64,000 nt of DNA from Bemisia tabaci (GCF_918797505.1 NC_092798.1:48010985-48074984), one strand, 5' to 3'; counted from the stretch's first letter, positions 22,913-33,975 are shown. Notes: generated by a model not told the origin, from the letters alone. Numbers and translations are program-made.

Positions 22913-23526
22913 GGTCTGAAGTAAAAGAAAATGTTTCATATTTTCACTTCAAGATCTTACATAGAAAACAATGCGCACAACGGGAGGCTTTGAAATCAAC
23001 TTAAAAAGAGATTAAAAGGACCGAGTTTATCAGAAAGGAGCCAACCCACTTTTTCGAAAAATTGAGTTAAGAAAGTTTTTGAGTTCTACTATCCGTATAT
23101 TTTCTCCTGCCAAAAACTGAAAGTCGGAAAAAGAAATTAGTTTTGTGGAGAGAGGGTTTAAAGTTCATTTTTTACATTGAGCCTTACGCAGGAATCAAAC
23201 TTCAAATCTCTTTTTCTCACAATCAGTTTCAAATTAATGTAGGTTGGTTCCTATCTGATGAACTCGATCGAAATGGAAGTTAGATTATACACATGACGTC
23301 TTTAGTATTTTTGCCATTTTACCAATGTTACTAGAAAATAAGTAGCGGTGTGCTTTAATTCATGCCTTGCGTAAAGACCCATTGTCGTGAATCATGCATT
23401 CCCTTCATGTGCTCCTTATTTACCATTAAACCTCTGCAAATGAAAACTAATCAAGTTGATACCGATTCAATGTTGCGCCCTATCAACTTATAGGGTTGGA
23501 GTTCGCTGCTTATTTATTTAACTTCT
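22913..23526. other. No recognised feature
   Basis: AT-rich unique sequence with no supported gene or repeat. Confidence 0.4.
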
Positions 23527-23952
23527 CCCGAATCTGAGCAACCTCTCATTTGCGGCAGGAAGCAGTGCATTCCGAGTTCACGCCTCGCGCCATCGCGCCT
23601 TCAATTTTGCAGATACAACACGGACATGCATCAAGCACGAATAGTTGTATCTCTGCGCCGTCATCAACGCGCAACCTTCCCTTGCTCTATTTCATTTTGT
23701 GTCGGTTCCGTTTGTCTTATTTGTAGTGTTGCTTCAAGTGCGAGGTAAACGACGCAGCCGAAGATAGAAGATACTTAATCGGGCCTCTTTTTTTACAATA
23801 TTTATCGAATCCGAGCAGCCCCTCATTGGCGGCATAAAAAGCAATATTGAAAGTTCACGCCTAGCGCCATGGCGCCTTCAATTATGCAGATACAACACGG
23901 ACATCCATCAAGCACGAATAGTTGTATCTCTGCGCCGTCATCAACGCGCGTT
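23527..23952 (+). repeat. Direct duplication of about 130-145 bp
   Basis: 23527-23652 and 23806-23950 share GAGTTCACGCCTCGCGCCAT-like sequence, CGCCTTCAATT, CAGATACAACACGGACAT and ATCAAGCACGAATAGTTGTA, then GCGCCGTCATCAACGCGC. The spacing is about 280 bases. GATACAAC and GTTGTATC make a small stem in each unit. Confidence 0.75.
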
Positions 23953-24047
23953 GAAGTGCCTTTTATTTTTGAAATTTGAGAGAGGTTAAGATTCAGTTTG
24001 GTCAAAATATGCTATGATGCATGTGTCAATATCATTGATCATTTTGA

Positions 24048-24048
<1 letters not shown>

Positions 24049-24084
<36 letters not shown>
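24049..24084 (+). repeat. Poly-A run
   Basis: About 36 uninterrupted A residues, followed by GG and more A-rich sequence. It could be a retroposon tail, but no retroposon body is recognisable upstream. Confidence 0.8.
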
Positions 24085-24086
<2 letters not shown>

Positions 24087-24211
24087 AAAAAAGTGAAAGG
24101 TCTTTCAAGCGCTGTTAATGTCACACGTGTAAAAATTGGTATTTTGGTGTGAGTTGTTTCGTGTTAGGGAATATTTTTTTGACAACCGCTCATATTCATA
24201 CCCATATAAAC

Positions 24212-24376
24212 CAGTGGCGAGGCATGAATGATCGATTATCGATATTTCCCCATTTGAAGCTATGGTTAAGAATCGATTATTTAGGTGTTCGCTGTGAACA
24301 CCCTGTCCATCCATCCTTTCCCATGGGTTTAAATGGCAAATCAATCGATAAATCGCAAAGCACGCCACACCACTGA
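24212..24376. repeat. Family B foldback element, copy 2
   Basis: AGTGGCGAGGCATGAATGAT at one end and AAAGCACGCCACACCACTG at the other. The central GTGTTCGCTGTGAACACC palindrome is present. Confidence 0.75.
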
Positions 24377-25304
24377 TATAAACCCCAAGCCGGTTCAAAT
24401 TGATCCGTCTATTCCTTCTGGAATGACCACATGTGACGGAAGAGAGAGGCAGAGAAAGCGCCAGTGTGTAACTTAAAAGATTAAGAAGAAGAAGAAGAAG
24501 AGGAAATATTCCTTAAACCCCCCCTCCAAAAAAAACAAACAAAAAAAAACACAGAAATAATGAAAGTACGCAATTATTGTCCACAATTCGTCTAATTTGT
24601 GCATGAGATTAGAAAAAATCGGTGAAATTTCCAGTTATAATGGCCCGAGATTCTCCTGGTAGGAGTGCAATTTGCGAGGGAAAATTCGGCGACATTGAAA
24701 TACAGGTACTACGTTCTTTCGTGAGGGGAAGGACGGATTTGGGAATGTGATTAATGAGTAGTAATGAACTTATCTAATCGGATATTTTCCTCCGTCGGAA
24801 ATTTTAAGTCGAAGAAATAAGTGTTGAAAATGAAACTCAGCGTTGAGCTTTATCGGCAGCTTTGAAAGTACAATGTTGGAATACAACGTCAAACCTCTTT
24901 CCCTCACTTTCAATCTTGGTGTTAGTTTGCTCATTTTTCTTAAACTTGGTCCAAATCACCGATTACCTCATTTCAAATCCGCGAATATCCGAATAAACAG
25001 TCATCCGAAATTCAATCAACCAGAGTCTGATGCTAGCAGATTTCTTTTTTTGGACTAAAAAATCACAGTCGGCTGCGCCAACACTTTCTCCGAGCACTCG
25101 TCATAATCAGCTGATCCCGTCTTCCTGACTTCTGCACCCGAGTAACTTCCGATCGTAATTTGTCAATTTTCAGTCATCATATTTTCCGTCACGACTCGAT
25201 TCTTCTTCCTTCACTTCGCCAACCTTCGAATCTTCCTCTTCCAGTTGTTCTTGTTTAATGAGATGCGAAATATTTCGATATCGTGGCGCTTTTTTGCGGT
25301 AGCA
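24377..25304. other. No recognised gene
   Basis: Contains a short GAAGAAGAAG run near 24484 and A-rich tracts; 24650-24730 vaguely resembles one end of family G. No supported gene. Confidence 0.4.
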
Positions 25305-25445
25305 ACGGGGCGTGAATGATCGACAATCGATATTTCCCCATTTGAAGCTATTGTAAAGAATCGATTATTAAGGTGTTCGTCGCAAACGCCGTGTTTATCG
25401 ATCCTTTTCTATAGGTTTAAATGGCAGATCAATCGATATGTCGAG
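25305..25445. repeat. Family B foldback element, copy 3
   Basis: GGGGCGTGAATGATCGACAA ... TTAAATGGCAGATCAATCG, with CATTTGAAGCTATTGTAAAG and GGTGTTCGTCGCAAACGCC in the middle. Confidence 0.7.
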
Positions 25446-25890
25446 GGCGAGTAGTCAAATCAGGCATTTTTTCAAATACGTCGGCAAATAGTCGAATATT
25501 CTTACCTAGATTGAAGTTTTTATTTTTTACCCTAATTTTAGACAAAATATTTCGTTTCTCCGGTAAGAAAGTATTTTTTGTAAAAATATGCAGCATACAA
25601 TAGTATTTTAAACGATTTTAAGATCCTGAATGCACACTTATCATGAAATTTTCAGCGCGTCCCAAAACATAGAATTTTTAAAATTTTAACATTTAAATGT
25701 GGGCATGTTAAAAGGAAGGAACAAGGAGTCTTTGAGGATTTGAAGAGTTATTTTTCCCAAGATATTGGAAACTCATGATCTCCTCGCCATAAATTTACAG
25801 AATTCCATAAACTGTCAAAATTTGGCTATCGGCCTAGGCATTTGATAAAATACCTGATTTGACTAATTGCCTTCGACAGATACATCGCAA
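25446..25890. repeat. Family M foldback element, copy 1
   Basis: GTAGTCAAATCAGGCATTTT pairs with ACCTGATTTGACTAATTGCC. Internal markers GGAAGGAACAAGGAG and AACTCATGATCTCCTCGCC are shared with 57890-58633. Confidence 0.65.
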
Positions 25891-26029
25891 AGTACTGCGG
25901 TAATCTAGGATTGCGCGAAAGGTCTAGTCAAATATAAGAGGATTTCGCGAAAAAGACACAAGGATTGCGCGAATATAAACTTCATCATCTGATACGAGAA
26001 TGGACGAATGTGAAAAGAAGTTAATTTAA

Positions 26030-26500
26030 GGTAGAAATTTGGCAAAACAGGAAACAGTTGGAAAATAAACGCATTTTTATGTCAACGTTGGTTAGTTTGT
26101 TGACAAGTTATCAGTGTCTTACCCTCTGATGAAAAATGAAGTGAAAAGATAGAATAATGGTTGTGGGTATACAGAATATTCCTAATTTTTCTCGAGAAAA
26201 AATATTTAATGAGGAGAAATGAAGCAATGTTGGAATGCTCCTACGGCGTTGAAATACAACATAGGCCTTTTAAGCTCTATTATTCGATGCTGCTATTATT
26301 CTACCGCGAGTTCGAATAATCGCGCCCTACACAGTGCGGCCGGCGTAAGCAGTATGTTAGCGCCTGCGAGACTTTAGGAATACTTCACGCATTGCGCCAA
26401 ACAGTGCGGTCGGCGCAAGGCCCGTATTAACGCCTACAACACTGCATGAATACTTCTCGCATTGCGCCAAACCGAGAGGTTCTCCTACCGAGTTTCGGAG
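26030..26500 (-). repeat. Family I composite repeat, inverted copy
   Basis: Minus-strand counterpart of 19430-19960: GGTAGAAATTTGGCAAAACA, then CCTCTGATGAAAAATGAAG, CCTTTTAAGCTCTATTATTC, and about two tandem cores (GCGCAAGGCCCGTATTAACG, CGCATTGCGCCAAAC). Confidence 0.65.
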
Positions 26501-26604
26501 GAACGTTCGAATGTTGCTTTTCCATTAGTAACATTCATTTCCTGAAACATTTATGAAAAGTTTTCCTTTTGAAATCGTAAATGCACTGGTTGAAAATTCA
26601 ATTT

Positions 26605-27950
26605 AAAGAGCGACGCAAAGAATGGCATAATTTGGGCCAGAAGGGATTTTTCTGAAACTGGGCCCAAACGATACCTTATGATACCCTAAAACTCTGGTTA
26701 AAATTTTAGCTTGAGTATACGCACGATTTTTGAGAAATGAGGGGGCAAAGTTGCCAAATCGCCATCATTCTGGACAGCATTTCTACAGCAAAAAGACGGG
26801 AAAAATGGACGAAAAAGTTACACCTTTGATGGGTTTCGGCTGTAAATGTTCTTATTGGGCCCCCAAGCATTTAACTGTGTTCAGTTTCAAAAATTTTGAT
26901 CGCACAGTGGTCCAAAGTGGGGAGAAATCGTCGACAAATCATGATTCTTTGTCAAATCTTTAAAAATGGAAATAAAATTGTCGGTCTGCTGCAGTTTTCA
27001 TGGCTAACAATGTTCGTATCGGTCATCAATGCATGGAATTGTGTTCAGCTCTACAAATTTACATCGCACAGTGGTCAAAAATGGGGGAATTAGTGGACAA
27101 ATTAAGATTTTCTGTGAAACTTTTTAAAAATGAAGTGAAATTGTTGGTCCCCAGTAGAGTTCAGATCCCGGAAAAATTCTTTAAATTATTTTTTGGACTA
27201 TTTAAATCATTTTTAATTTTTTCTCTCCATTTTTCCTTCTTTTTTTCAAATTTCTGAAAGTTTGCATATTTTATTGAGATAATGCTACAAAGTCTATTCT
27301 ATAACAACGTTCTATAGACAATACGGTCTGACATGCAGTAATAATTAAGAAAATTAAATACATGAATTTTTCCGGGATCTAGACTCTACTGGGTACCAAC
27401 AGTTTCACTTCATTTTTAAAAAGTTTCACAGAAAATCTTAATTTGTCCACTAATTCCCTCATTTTTGACCACTGTGCGATGAAAATTTGTAGAGCTGAAC
27501 ACAATTTCATGCATTGAGGACCGATACGAACATTGTTAGCCATGAAAACTGCAGCAGACCGACAATTTTATTTCCATTTTTAAAGATTTGACAAAGAATC
27601 ATGATTTGTCGACGATTTCTCCCCACTTTGGACCACTGTGCGATCAAAATTTTTGAAACTGAACACAGTTAAATGCTTGGGGGCCCAATAAGAACATTTA
27701 CAGCCGAAACCCATCAAAGGTGTAACTTTTTCGTCCATTTTTCCCGTCTTTTTGCTGTAGAAATGCTGTCCAGAATGATGGCGATTTGGCAACTTTGCCC
27801 CCTCATTTCTCAAAAATCGTGCGTATACTCAAGCTAAAATTTTAACCAGAGTTTTAGGGTATCATAAGGTATCGTTTGGGCCCAGTTTCAGAAAAATCCC
27901 TTCTGGCCCAAATTGTGCCAAAAAACGGTCGTTTTTGGCGTCGCTCTTTT
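26605..27950. mobile_element. 1.35-kb foldback element with 575-585-bp arms
   Basis: Left arm 26605-27179 and right arm 27364-27950 are reverse complements with few differences (one visible 12-base gap near the outer end). The loop of about 184 bases is AT-rich. Outer ends: AAAGAGCGACGC and GCGTCGCTCTTT. Each arm contains a direct repeat of about 165 bases beginning ATCGCACAGTGGTC. An identical 77-residue frame appears in both arms on opposite strands solely because of the palindrome; I do not call it a gene. Confidence 0.85.
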
Positions 27951-28049
27951 CTAAGCATATAATAAAATGAGAACTGCTTTCAGAGCATACTCCTGTCTCG
28001 TCTTTAATGAAAGGCACAGAGCTAGCAACTAAACTTAAGTGTATCAAAG

Positions 28050-28210
28050 ATTACTAGCTGCTTCAGCTCGCTACGCTCGCCTGAGCCGCTCGCGCACCTT
28101 CAGGCCAAGAAACTTCTTTTAGAACAAACCCGAAGTAAATCAGTCAAGTAGTTTCTGAGATCGATGGAGGACAAAAAAAGCCTTGGAGTTTTAATTATAT
28201 AGATACGCAA
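28050..28210. repeat. Retroposon-like tail with CTCGCTACGCTCGCC motif
   Basis: GCTTCAGCTCGCTACGCTCG is followed by TAGTTTCTGAGATCGATGGA and ends TTTTAATTATATAGATA. A parallel arrangement occurs at 43620 (TCGCTTCGCTCGCC) and at 46000-46040 (GGTAGAACTCCAGAAATAAG, TTTTATTTATATAGATA). This suggests degraded copies of one retroelement class; the class is not determined. Confidence 0.4.
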
Positions 28211-28567
28211 ACAGAAGCTATATTTTAGACCAATATTGAAGGGTAACATTTTGGCGCAAAAAATTGAATTGTTTGAATTGCTCGCATTTTCGGAATAGAA
28301 TTGTATTCCTTCGTCCTCTAAACGACGGGCACGCAAGGGGCTAAAATTAAAAAAAAATTCGGATAGGATTCTGCCAATGGCAACAGTGGAAGATCCAAAG
28401 TATAAAAATGAAAACAAAAAGAGGGGAAACAACGCTGTTACCATTTTTTAAAAGTAAACAAACATCCTATTTCCCTCCGTTCCCTGTTTCCGTGCTTGTA
28501 GCAGCGACATGACTGTCTCTCGAAATGCTCATACGGTTTTTTTCTTTAGCATGGTAGAATATGATGC

Positions 28568-28714
28568 CTCCCATTTCCCTTGATCATCTTGATCTACAAC
28601 TTTATGTATCAATTTCAAAAATTAGCCCGCTAGAGCAATTGTGGGATCATGCGTTCTTATCATTGAAATTGATAAACAAATATATAGACCAAAGATGATA
28701 AAGGGAAATGGAGC
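28568..28714. repeat. Small foldback element
   Basis: CTCCCATTTCCCTTGATCAT pairs imperfectly with GATGATAAAGGGAAATGGAG, and TCAATTTCAAAAATTAGCCC with ATTGAAATTGA inside. About 147 bases. Confidence 0.55.
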
Positions 28715-28971
28715 TATCATATCGCTGGAGGCGGTGGTTTGAATGAACAGAACAGGCAAGTAATAGACTAACTAACTGCCAGTCCATTTTTTATAGCGAT
28801 TTTTTAACTTTCTCGGATCGAAATTTCAAAAATTTTCATAGGTGTCAAAATATCATCGCTCATAAAAATTCAAAATTCTATGCTCCAAAAGGTAATCCAG
28901 AGAAAATTGCAACCTATGACAGACCCCAAGTTAGTCACGTATATTCCTCTTAGTCAATGACTGGACCGCGT

Positions 28972-29217
28972 TAAGCAGAAAGGAACCAAGCCACATAAGC
29001 TATTGCCAGATTTAATAGGGCAATTCAATTTTTTTACAAGAAGAACGTTTGTGCGGACTTATGAAAAAATTTTAAAGAATTTGCCTCATAATATACAGAA
29101 AAATCACTAAAATTTGCGCAAAAATTGGCACAACCATTTTTCCGTAAAAAATTAAATTTCCCAGTTAAATTTGGCAAAAGCTGATGTGGTTTGGTCTCTC
29201 TCTGCTAAACGAGGTCC
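28972..29217. repeat. Family H foldback element, intact copy
   Basis: GGACCGCGTTAAGCAGAAAG ... CTCTGCTAAACGAGGTCC, with ACCAAGCCACATAAGC and GCTGATGTGGTTTGGT inside. Serves as the uninterrupted reference for the split copy at 1415-2790. Confidence 0.75.
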
Positions 29218-29344
29218 ATTTGAATTTATTAAAAAAAAAAAAATTAAAAATCAAGACATGAAAAAAAAAGATAGAAGGTACGGATTTTCATGGTTGGAAT
29301 TCAAACAGACGGGTTTTTCTCAAATGCATGGTACCAGCCTTAAC

Positions 29345-29496
29345 CTTCTGGATGTAGAAAAAGTGTGCGAGAACTTACAAAATGCTGAATCAACTCCTAC
29401 AGCAGTAATTTTAGTAATGTCAAGATGTAAAACTGACTGCCGTAGCGGGTAATTTAGCATTTTGTGAGTTCTCGCACACTTTTTTTACATCCAGAA
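29345..29496. repeat. Small foldback element upstream of Tsp
   Basis: TTCTGGATGTAGAAAAAGTG then GCGAGAACTTACAAAATGCT pairs with AGCATTTTGTGAGTTCTCGC then TTTACATCCAGAA. The arms are about 45 bases. Confidence 0.75.
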
Positions 29497-29564
29497 TGTT
29501 AAATCAACTTCATTTTTTTTTTCGGTGTACTCAATATTGCGTGCATGAAGTAAAAATTAAAATC

Positions 29565-29668
29565 ATCGATCTTGTTAGGTTTAGAGCGGACAGGCAACTA
29601 TAATAACTCCCAGGCAAAGCTGAGTGTATTCCTAGGATTTGAAGGCGCTCAAAGTCCAAGTCGTGCTT
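29565..29668 (+). repeat. Family K 100-bp repeat, copy 2, upstream of Tsp exon 1
   Basis: GTTAGGTTTAGAGCG..GGCAACTATAATAACTCC..GGCAAAGCTGAG..AGGATTTGAAGGCGCTC. It ends about 205 bases before the Tsp start codon, within the likely promoter/5' UTR zone. Confidence 0.6.
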
Positions 29669-29873
29669 CTGAGATTCTTCATCTGGAGAGATTCTTATTC
29701 TGTATCGGAGGGATTCTAGGATGCTGACGCGGGTTGGTGGATGTGATCTACCGGAGTGATGGAAGTTGTGTGAGCTTGGAGTGAGGCTGAGCGTGGCGGT
29801 GGGATGCGCGGATGGGGCGCGCGTGTCACCGCGCGTCTCGGTCCAGCGGCGGCGGCTGCGGCTCAGTCTCGTG

Positions 29874-29982
29874 ATGACCGGTCTGGAGTGGAACATGTGC
29901 TCCCGGTGGCCGAGCCTCGGCCTCGCTCTTCTCGTCCTCGTGTCCCTCCTCCACGCCGCCAACCCCCTCGCTCATGATGCAG
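29874..29982 (+). CDS. Thrombospondin, exon 1 (signal peptide)
   Basis: Encodes MTGLEWNMCSRWPSLGLALL then VLVSLLHAANPLAHDA plus one base of the next codon. Hydrophobic LGLALLVLVSLL followed by small residues is a typical secretory signal peptide, with likely cleavage near LHA-AN or NPLA. An in-frame upstream ATG at 29766 would add 36 Arg-rich residues and spoil the signal, so I chose 29874; 29895 is another option. The donor GCAG|GTGAGT gives a phase-1 exon end, and the join to exon 2 reads DA-E-SSK. Upstream DNA is GC-rich, as expected of a 5' UTR. The gene assignment rests on exons 2-3. Confidence 0.6.
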
Positions 29983-30685
29983 GTGAGTCCCCATACCTAC
30001 CCCTAATTTTCAACGATTTTAATTCATCCATTAAGTAACGATATAAATTGCAGCAGAACATTTTTTTTTGTTAATTTGTTATCAAGAAAGTCAAATTCGC
30101 TGCGATTTTTTTTACAATTTTGAATAACGAAGCTCCAACCCCCTCGCATGTGATGCAGGTAACTCGTAATTCCTACCTCTATTTTTAACGATTTTAATTC
30201 ATCCGTAAAGTAAGGATATAAATTGTAGAAAATTTTTTCTGTTAATTTGTGATCAAGAAAGTCCAATTTGCTGCGACTTTTCTTTAAATTTTGAACAACG
30301 ATAAGCTTCAACCCCCTCGCATGTGATGCGGGTAAATCACCCATACCCGCCCCTAATTGCCATCAAGATAAATTGCAGAACTTTCTATTTTGTAATTTGT
30401 TGCCAAAAAAGTCGGATTTGCTGCGATTTTTTTTTTAATTTTTTATAAAGAGCTCCAATGATGCAGGTTAATCACCTGTACCTACCCCTAATTTTCACCC
30501 ATTTTTTTCAAAAACTCTCTTTTTTATTTTTACAATACGTGATCAAGAATGTCAAATTTGCTGCTCTCTTTTTTTTTTTTTTTTTTTCTTTTTTTTTTGG
30601 TAATTTGAATAACTTACCCATGATGTAGGTGAGTGGCAATACCTGCCCCTGATTTTCATCAATTTCCTTTAAAACATCAAGTGAA
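29957..30685 (+). repeat. Five-unit tandem array repeating the Tsp exon-1 splice donor
   Basis: Units start near 29957, 30135, 30309, 30449 and 30617 (periods about 178, 174, 140, 168). Each opens with a version of CCAACCCCCTCGC / ATGATGCAGGT, then TACC(T/C)(A/G)CCCCTAATTTT, an AT-rich part, and (in units 1-4) AAGTC(A/C)(A/G)A(T/A)TTGCTGC. Unit 1 includes the end of exon 1 and the real donor at 29983. GT is retained at 30159, 30332, 30467 and 30629, so four donor-like copies lie in the intron. Reading past the first donor meets a stop at about 30036. Confidence 0.8.
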
Positions 30686-32956
30686 GCCGATTAAACGCAG
30701 TGTTGACGTGACGACTATTTCCATAGTAATCCCAATGAAAGCAACTTGCATCGAGTACGACTCCCTTCCCAGTTAGTGCCCATGATGTCACCTACACCGT
30801 TCCGAAGCCTTTAATTGGCTAGCGCTGATTGACAAATAACCCGCGAATCGGCAGTATTTTAATCGTGTAACAAGAGGTTTTAATCCTCTCAATGGAGGGC
30901 GTGATCCTCTACGATCTAGTGGAATCGCTTAATCATCAAACAACTCGCAGTTCGATTTTATTGAAGCGCATCAACAGTTCCCCCTGAATGAACCCACCAA
31001 TCACCCCCCTCCCCCTTCCTGCCGCGCGTTAATTGTGTATCAATGAGAGCCAACCGTTCAACAATTTGCCATTTGCTTTGACATGTTGGTCGGATTCCTG
31101 ACCATACTTTCTTTCGTTTCTGTTTGCTCTTTCCACGTACGTGTCTCGCCAGGACTTTCAAAGTTTTACCTCGGGGTTGTTCTTTGAAATTATTTTTCGA
31201 TTAATATTCATTATTCTCTTGGTGTGCAGCTCATGGTTTTCTCCGAAAATAGATTCGAAGCGGGACGTAAAGATCATTTTACTTTTGTGTGGCTTGTTTG
31301 TGACCACTGAGCTTTGAGTTTGACTCTGAATAGTATAGGCCCTGCAATATTTGTAAACTACAATTTTTAAAAACGAACCCTTACTGCCACTTCATTTTAA
31401 ATACAGCAGATGTGCCATTATTTCCCCTACACAAATAGGTATTTTCATTGGATTCCAATGCCCCTAAGGTTGTACAACTTTTTTCACCTTGCAAATAAAA
31501 ACTGATCATCTAAAAAAGTTTTATCTTTACTCCCTATAAATTGTGACTTTAATACGAAAATCACCTTTGTAAATTTAATTTGTTCATGATTTCTGGAAAT
31601 GCGTTTGCAAAGAATTTAAGTTGTTCAATTCCAGCAACATTGGAATGATCTTGGTTCCTTTTTGCAAAATGCAATCCAATTGATGAGTCCGAAAATAGCA
31701 GTGCCTTATTGCAAAACGTTTCCTACTCCACAACAGACTTCGGGCCACAATATTGATGTTCTTTCACTTTTTCAAAAATACACAACCTGCCACCACAAAT
31801 ACCTACACAAAAGCAGGAATATTTTAAAAATAGTGGCAGTCGGGAAAAAAATAGCACGTTTAAACCGCATGAGCTATAGGTGTGAAAAATCGGAAATTTG
31901 TCTTAGCTAATAGAACTAGGCAGTTTGCCAAAACCCTGTCGGGAAAGAGTTGAAAGTCGTTGAGCTCATATTTTCATGCCTAATTATTCAAGCGTGGAGC
32001 AAAGTGCCTAGTGTTTTCATTGGATTAAAGAAACATAATATTAATAAATACACAGAATCCGACAACTTTATCGAGTCCACCCATTAGGGAGCTGAGGACT
32101 TCCTCATCATCACAATCCCTCACTTTAAAGCGTCTAAGTGTCTTCTCCATTTTTGAGTCCATCCAAGAGGCGTCCAAAGGAGGGGGGAGAGGCGCCAAAA
32201 TACTGCCGTCCTCAACAAAAACGCCGTAACTCCATTCATATTTTTTTTTTTACTTTTTTCCAGCACGTTCTGCTCCAGTGTTCTGCTTCCCACTAAAATT
32301 TTAGGAGCCATCTTGGCCGGAAAATCCAATTTTTAGGAGCCATCTACTACTTTTTAGGGGCTAAATTAAATTTTTGCATACGGGCCATGGCGAATGAAAA
32401 TTTGCAGAAGGCTTGAATGCGGAGTTGCAGTAAACGGTGCGTGTGGAGAACGCTTCATCGCTACCGCAGCTTCCCGATTGCGAGTTCAATGTGTCAAATT
32501 TTTTAGGTGCCCTGATGGCCCAGCCGCCCTCCCCCCCCCCCATTTTTAGGCGCCAAAGCCCGATTTTTAGGCGCATGTGGCGCCGCCACAGAGAAGGTAG
32601 AACACTGCTCCATTACAAGAAAATGCAATTGCCCTAAGGCATCATTTTCTCATTTTGAGATCCTAATGGTGTACGTGCCAGAGTTGCATCGGAAAAATTA
32701 AGGATGAATATTTTTTCGATTTTTTTGTGAAACAGCATTTTGTCAGGTAAAATTAAGGAGGTGTCGCATGGGGATACGGCGTTTTCACTTTGGACGGCAG
32801 CATAACCCCCCCCCCCCCTAATTTTAAAATATTCAAAAAATGTTAACATCCTGAGACAGAGCTATCGGCCGTTTAATTTAGGTGTCAAAATACACGGATT
32901 CCTCTGGTTCCACCGGTGCTGGTTCAACGGAGTGCACGTAAAATGGACGAACGCCT
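30686..32956 (+). other. Intronic stretch without recognised feature
   Basis: Mostly unique. 31655-31720 resembles one arm of family N (TTTTGCAAAATGCAATCCAA). 32300-32600 repeats the short phrase TTTTTAGG(A/C)G(C/A). A C run is near 32809. Short frames lack domain signatures. Confidence 0.4.
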
Positions 32957-33114
32957 AGGCGTGGCGTGCTTTGCGATATATCGATTGTTGTGCCATTTAA
33001 ACCTATGGTAAAGAATCGATTGTTAAGGTGTTCGCCGCGAAAACCCTGGTTATCGATCCTTTTCCATAGGTTTAAATGACATATCAATCGATATATCGCA
33101 AAGCACGCCACGCT
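32957..33114. repeat. Family B foldback element, copy 4
   Basis: GCGTGGCGTGCTTTGCGATA ... TCGCAAAGCACGCCACGC, with ATATCGATTG at both arms. The most symmetrical copy of the family here. Confidence 0.8.
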
Positions 33115-33350
33115 ACACAGTGGATCGAGTCCATAAGAGAGGTCGGACATGACATTTTTTACCAAAACTGCAAATTTTGATGTTCAATCGTTGCATTTTA
33201 AATTTTAAGGGATGCTTCTAGAAGAAAAGTTTACAAGGAAAACAATAGAACCACTTTTAGAACCTCATAGTTTTGTATAAACGGAGTTATCAGCGTTTAA
33301 AGTTTCGAAATGTTGTCGGGCCTTTCCTAAGGACTCGATCCACTCTGCGC
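33113..33350. repeat. Family L foldback element, copy 2, abutting family B
   Basis: ACAGTGGATCGAGTCCATAA and GGACTCGATCCACTCTGCGC are the ends; GGTCGGACATGACATTTTTT and GAACCTCATAGTTTTGTAT lie inside. It starts directly where the family B copy ends. Confidence 0.75.
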
Positions 33351-33690
33351 CACTGGACGAACGACAACCGCGGGGTGAGGGGGAGGGGGGATATTCGGAG
33401 TTCCAAACGGAAGACGAATTAATCCGCGTACGAAAAAGGAGTTTCAAGCTCATTTGCGAACTCGAACCCGTTGGATTTGAGAGCGCCCATCACTATCACC
33501 GTTGCCGGCGCCCGCTAGCCGCTAACGGCCTCCTCGTCTTGTGAGCTTCGCCCGAGCGGCTCCTCACAAGTAGGTAAATCCGTATTTAGGTCACCGTCCT
33601 TTTCATTATGACGCAAACACCGGGGAAAACACTCACGTGTCATCGAGTCTTTCGCAAGGGGCGATGCATTTGCGATGCCATGGTTCCTCA

Positions 33691-33921
33691 CACTGGAAAA
33701 AAAAGTCGCTTGGATGTAGAGTCCAGATGCTTAAAAACACTGACAAGAAAAAATACGCTTGATTCAATCGGACTTTCTGCTTGAATCAAAAGGAAATCCG
33801 CCTAAATCAAGAGGCTCGGCTCTTCGATTCAAGGAAATATCGGATTGAATCAAGAGTATTTTTCTTGTCGATATGTTATAAGGAGTCTGGACTCTAGATC
33901 CAAGCGACTTTTTTTCCAGTG
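33691..33921. repeat. Family D foldback element, copy 1
   Basis: CACTGGAAAAAAAAGTCGCT and AAGCGACTTTTTTTCCAGTG ends, then TAGAGTCCAGA and TCTGGACTCTAGATC, with TTGATTCAATCGG near the middle. Copies are at 48060-48284, 50537-50782 and 53118-53338; a divergent one is at 48949-49158. Confidence 0.8.
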
Positions 33922-33975
33922 AGCAAGATTCGATGGTCGATCGATGAATGGACCAAGAGAGCAGATAAGGAATCA

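Noticed and set aside
24049..24084. Poly-A as the tail of a processed pseudogene
   Set aside because: No gene-like sequence or target duplication was found upstream of the run.
26730..27813. Identical 77-residue frames on opposite strands as a duplicated gene pair
   Set aside because: They are the same sequence in the two arms of a foldback; no start context, homology or splice evidence supports a gene.
29766..29873. N-terminal extension of Tsp from an upstream ATG
   Set aside because: It would place 36 Arg-rich residues ahead of the signal peptide; more likely 5' UTR.
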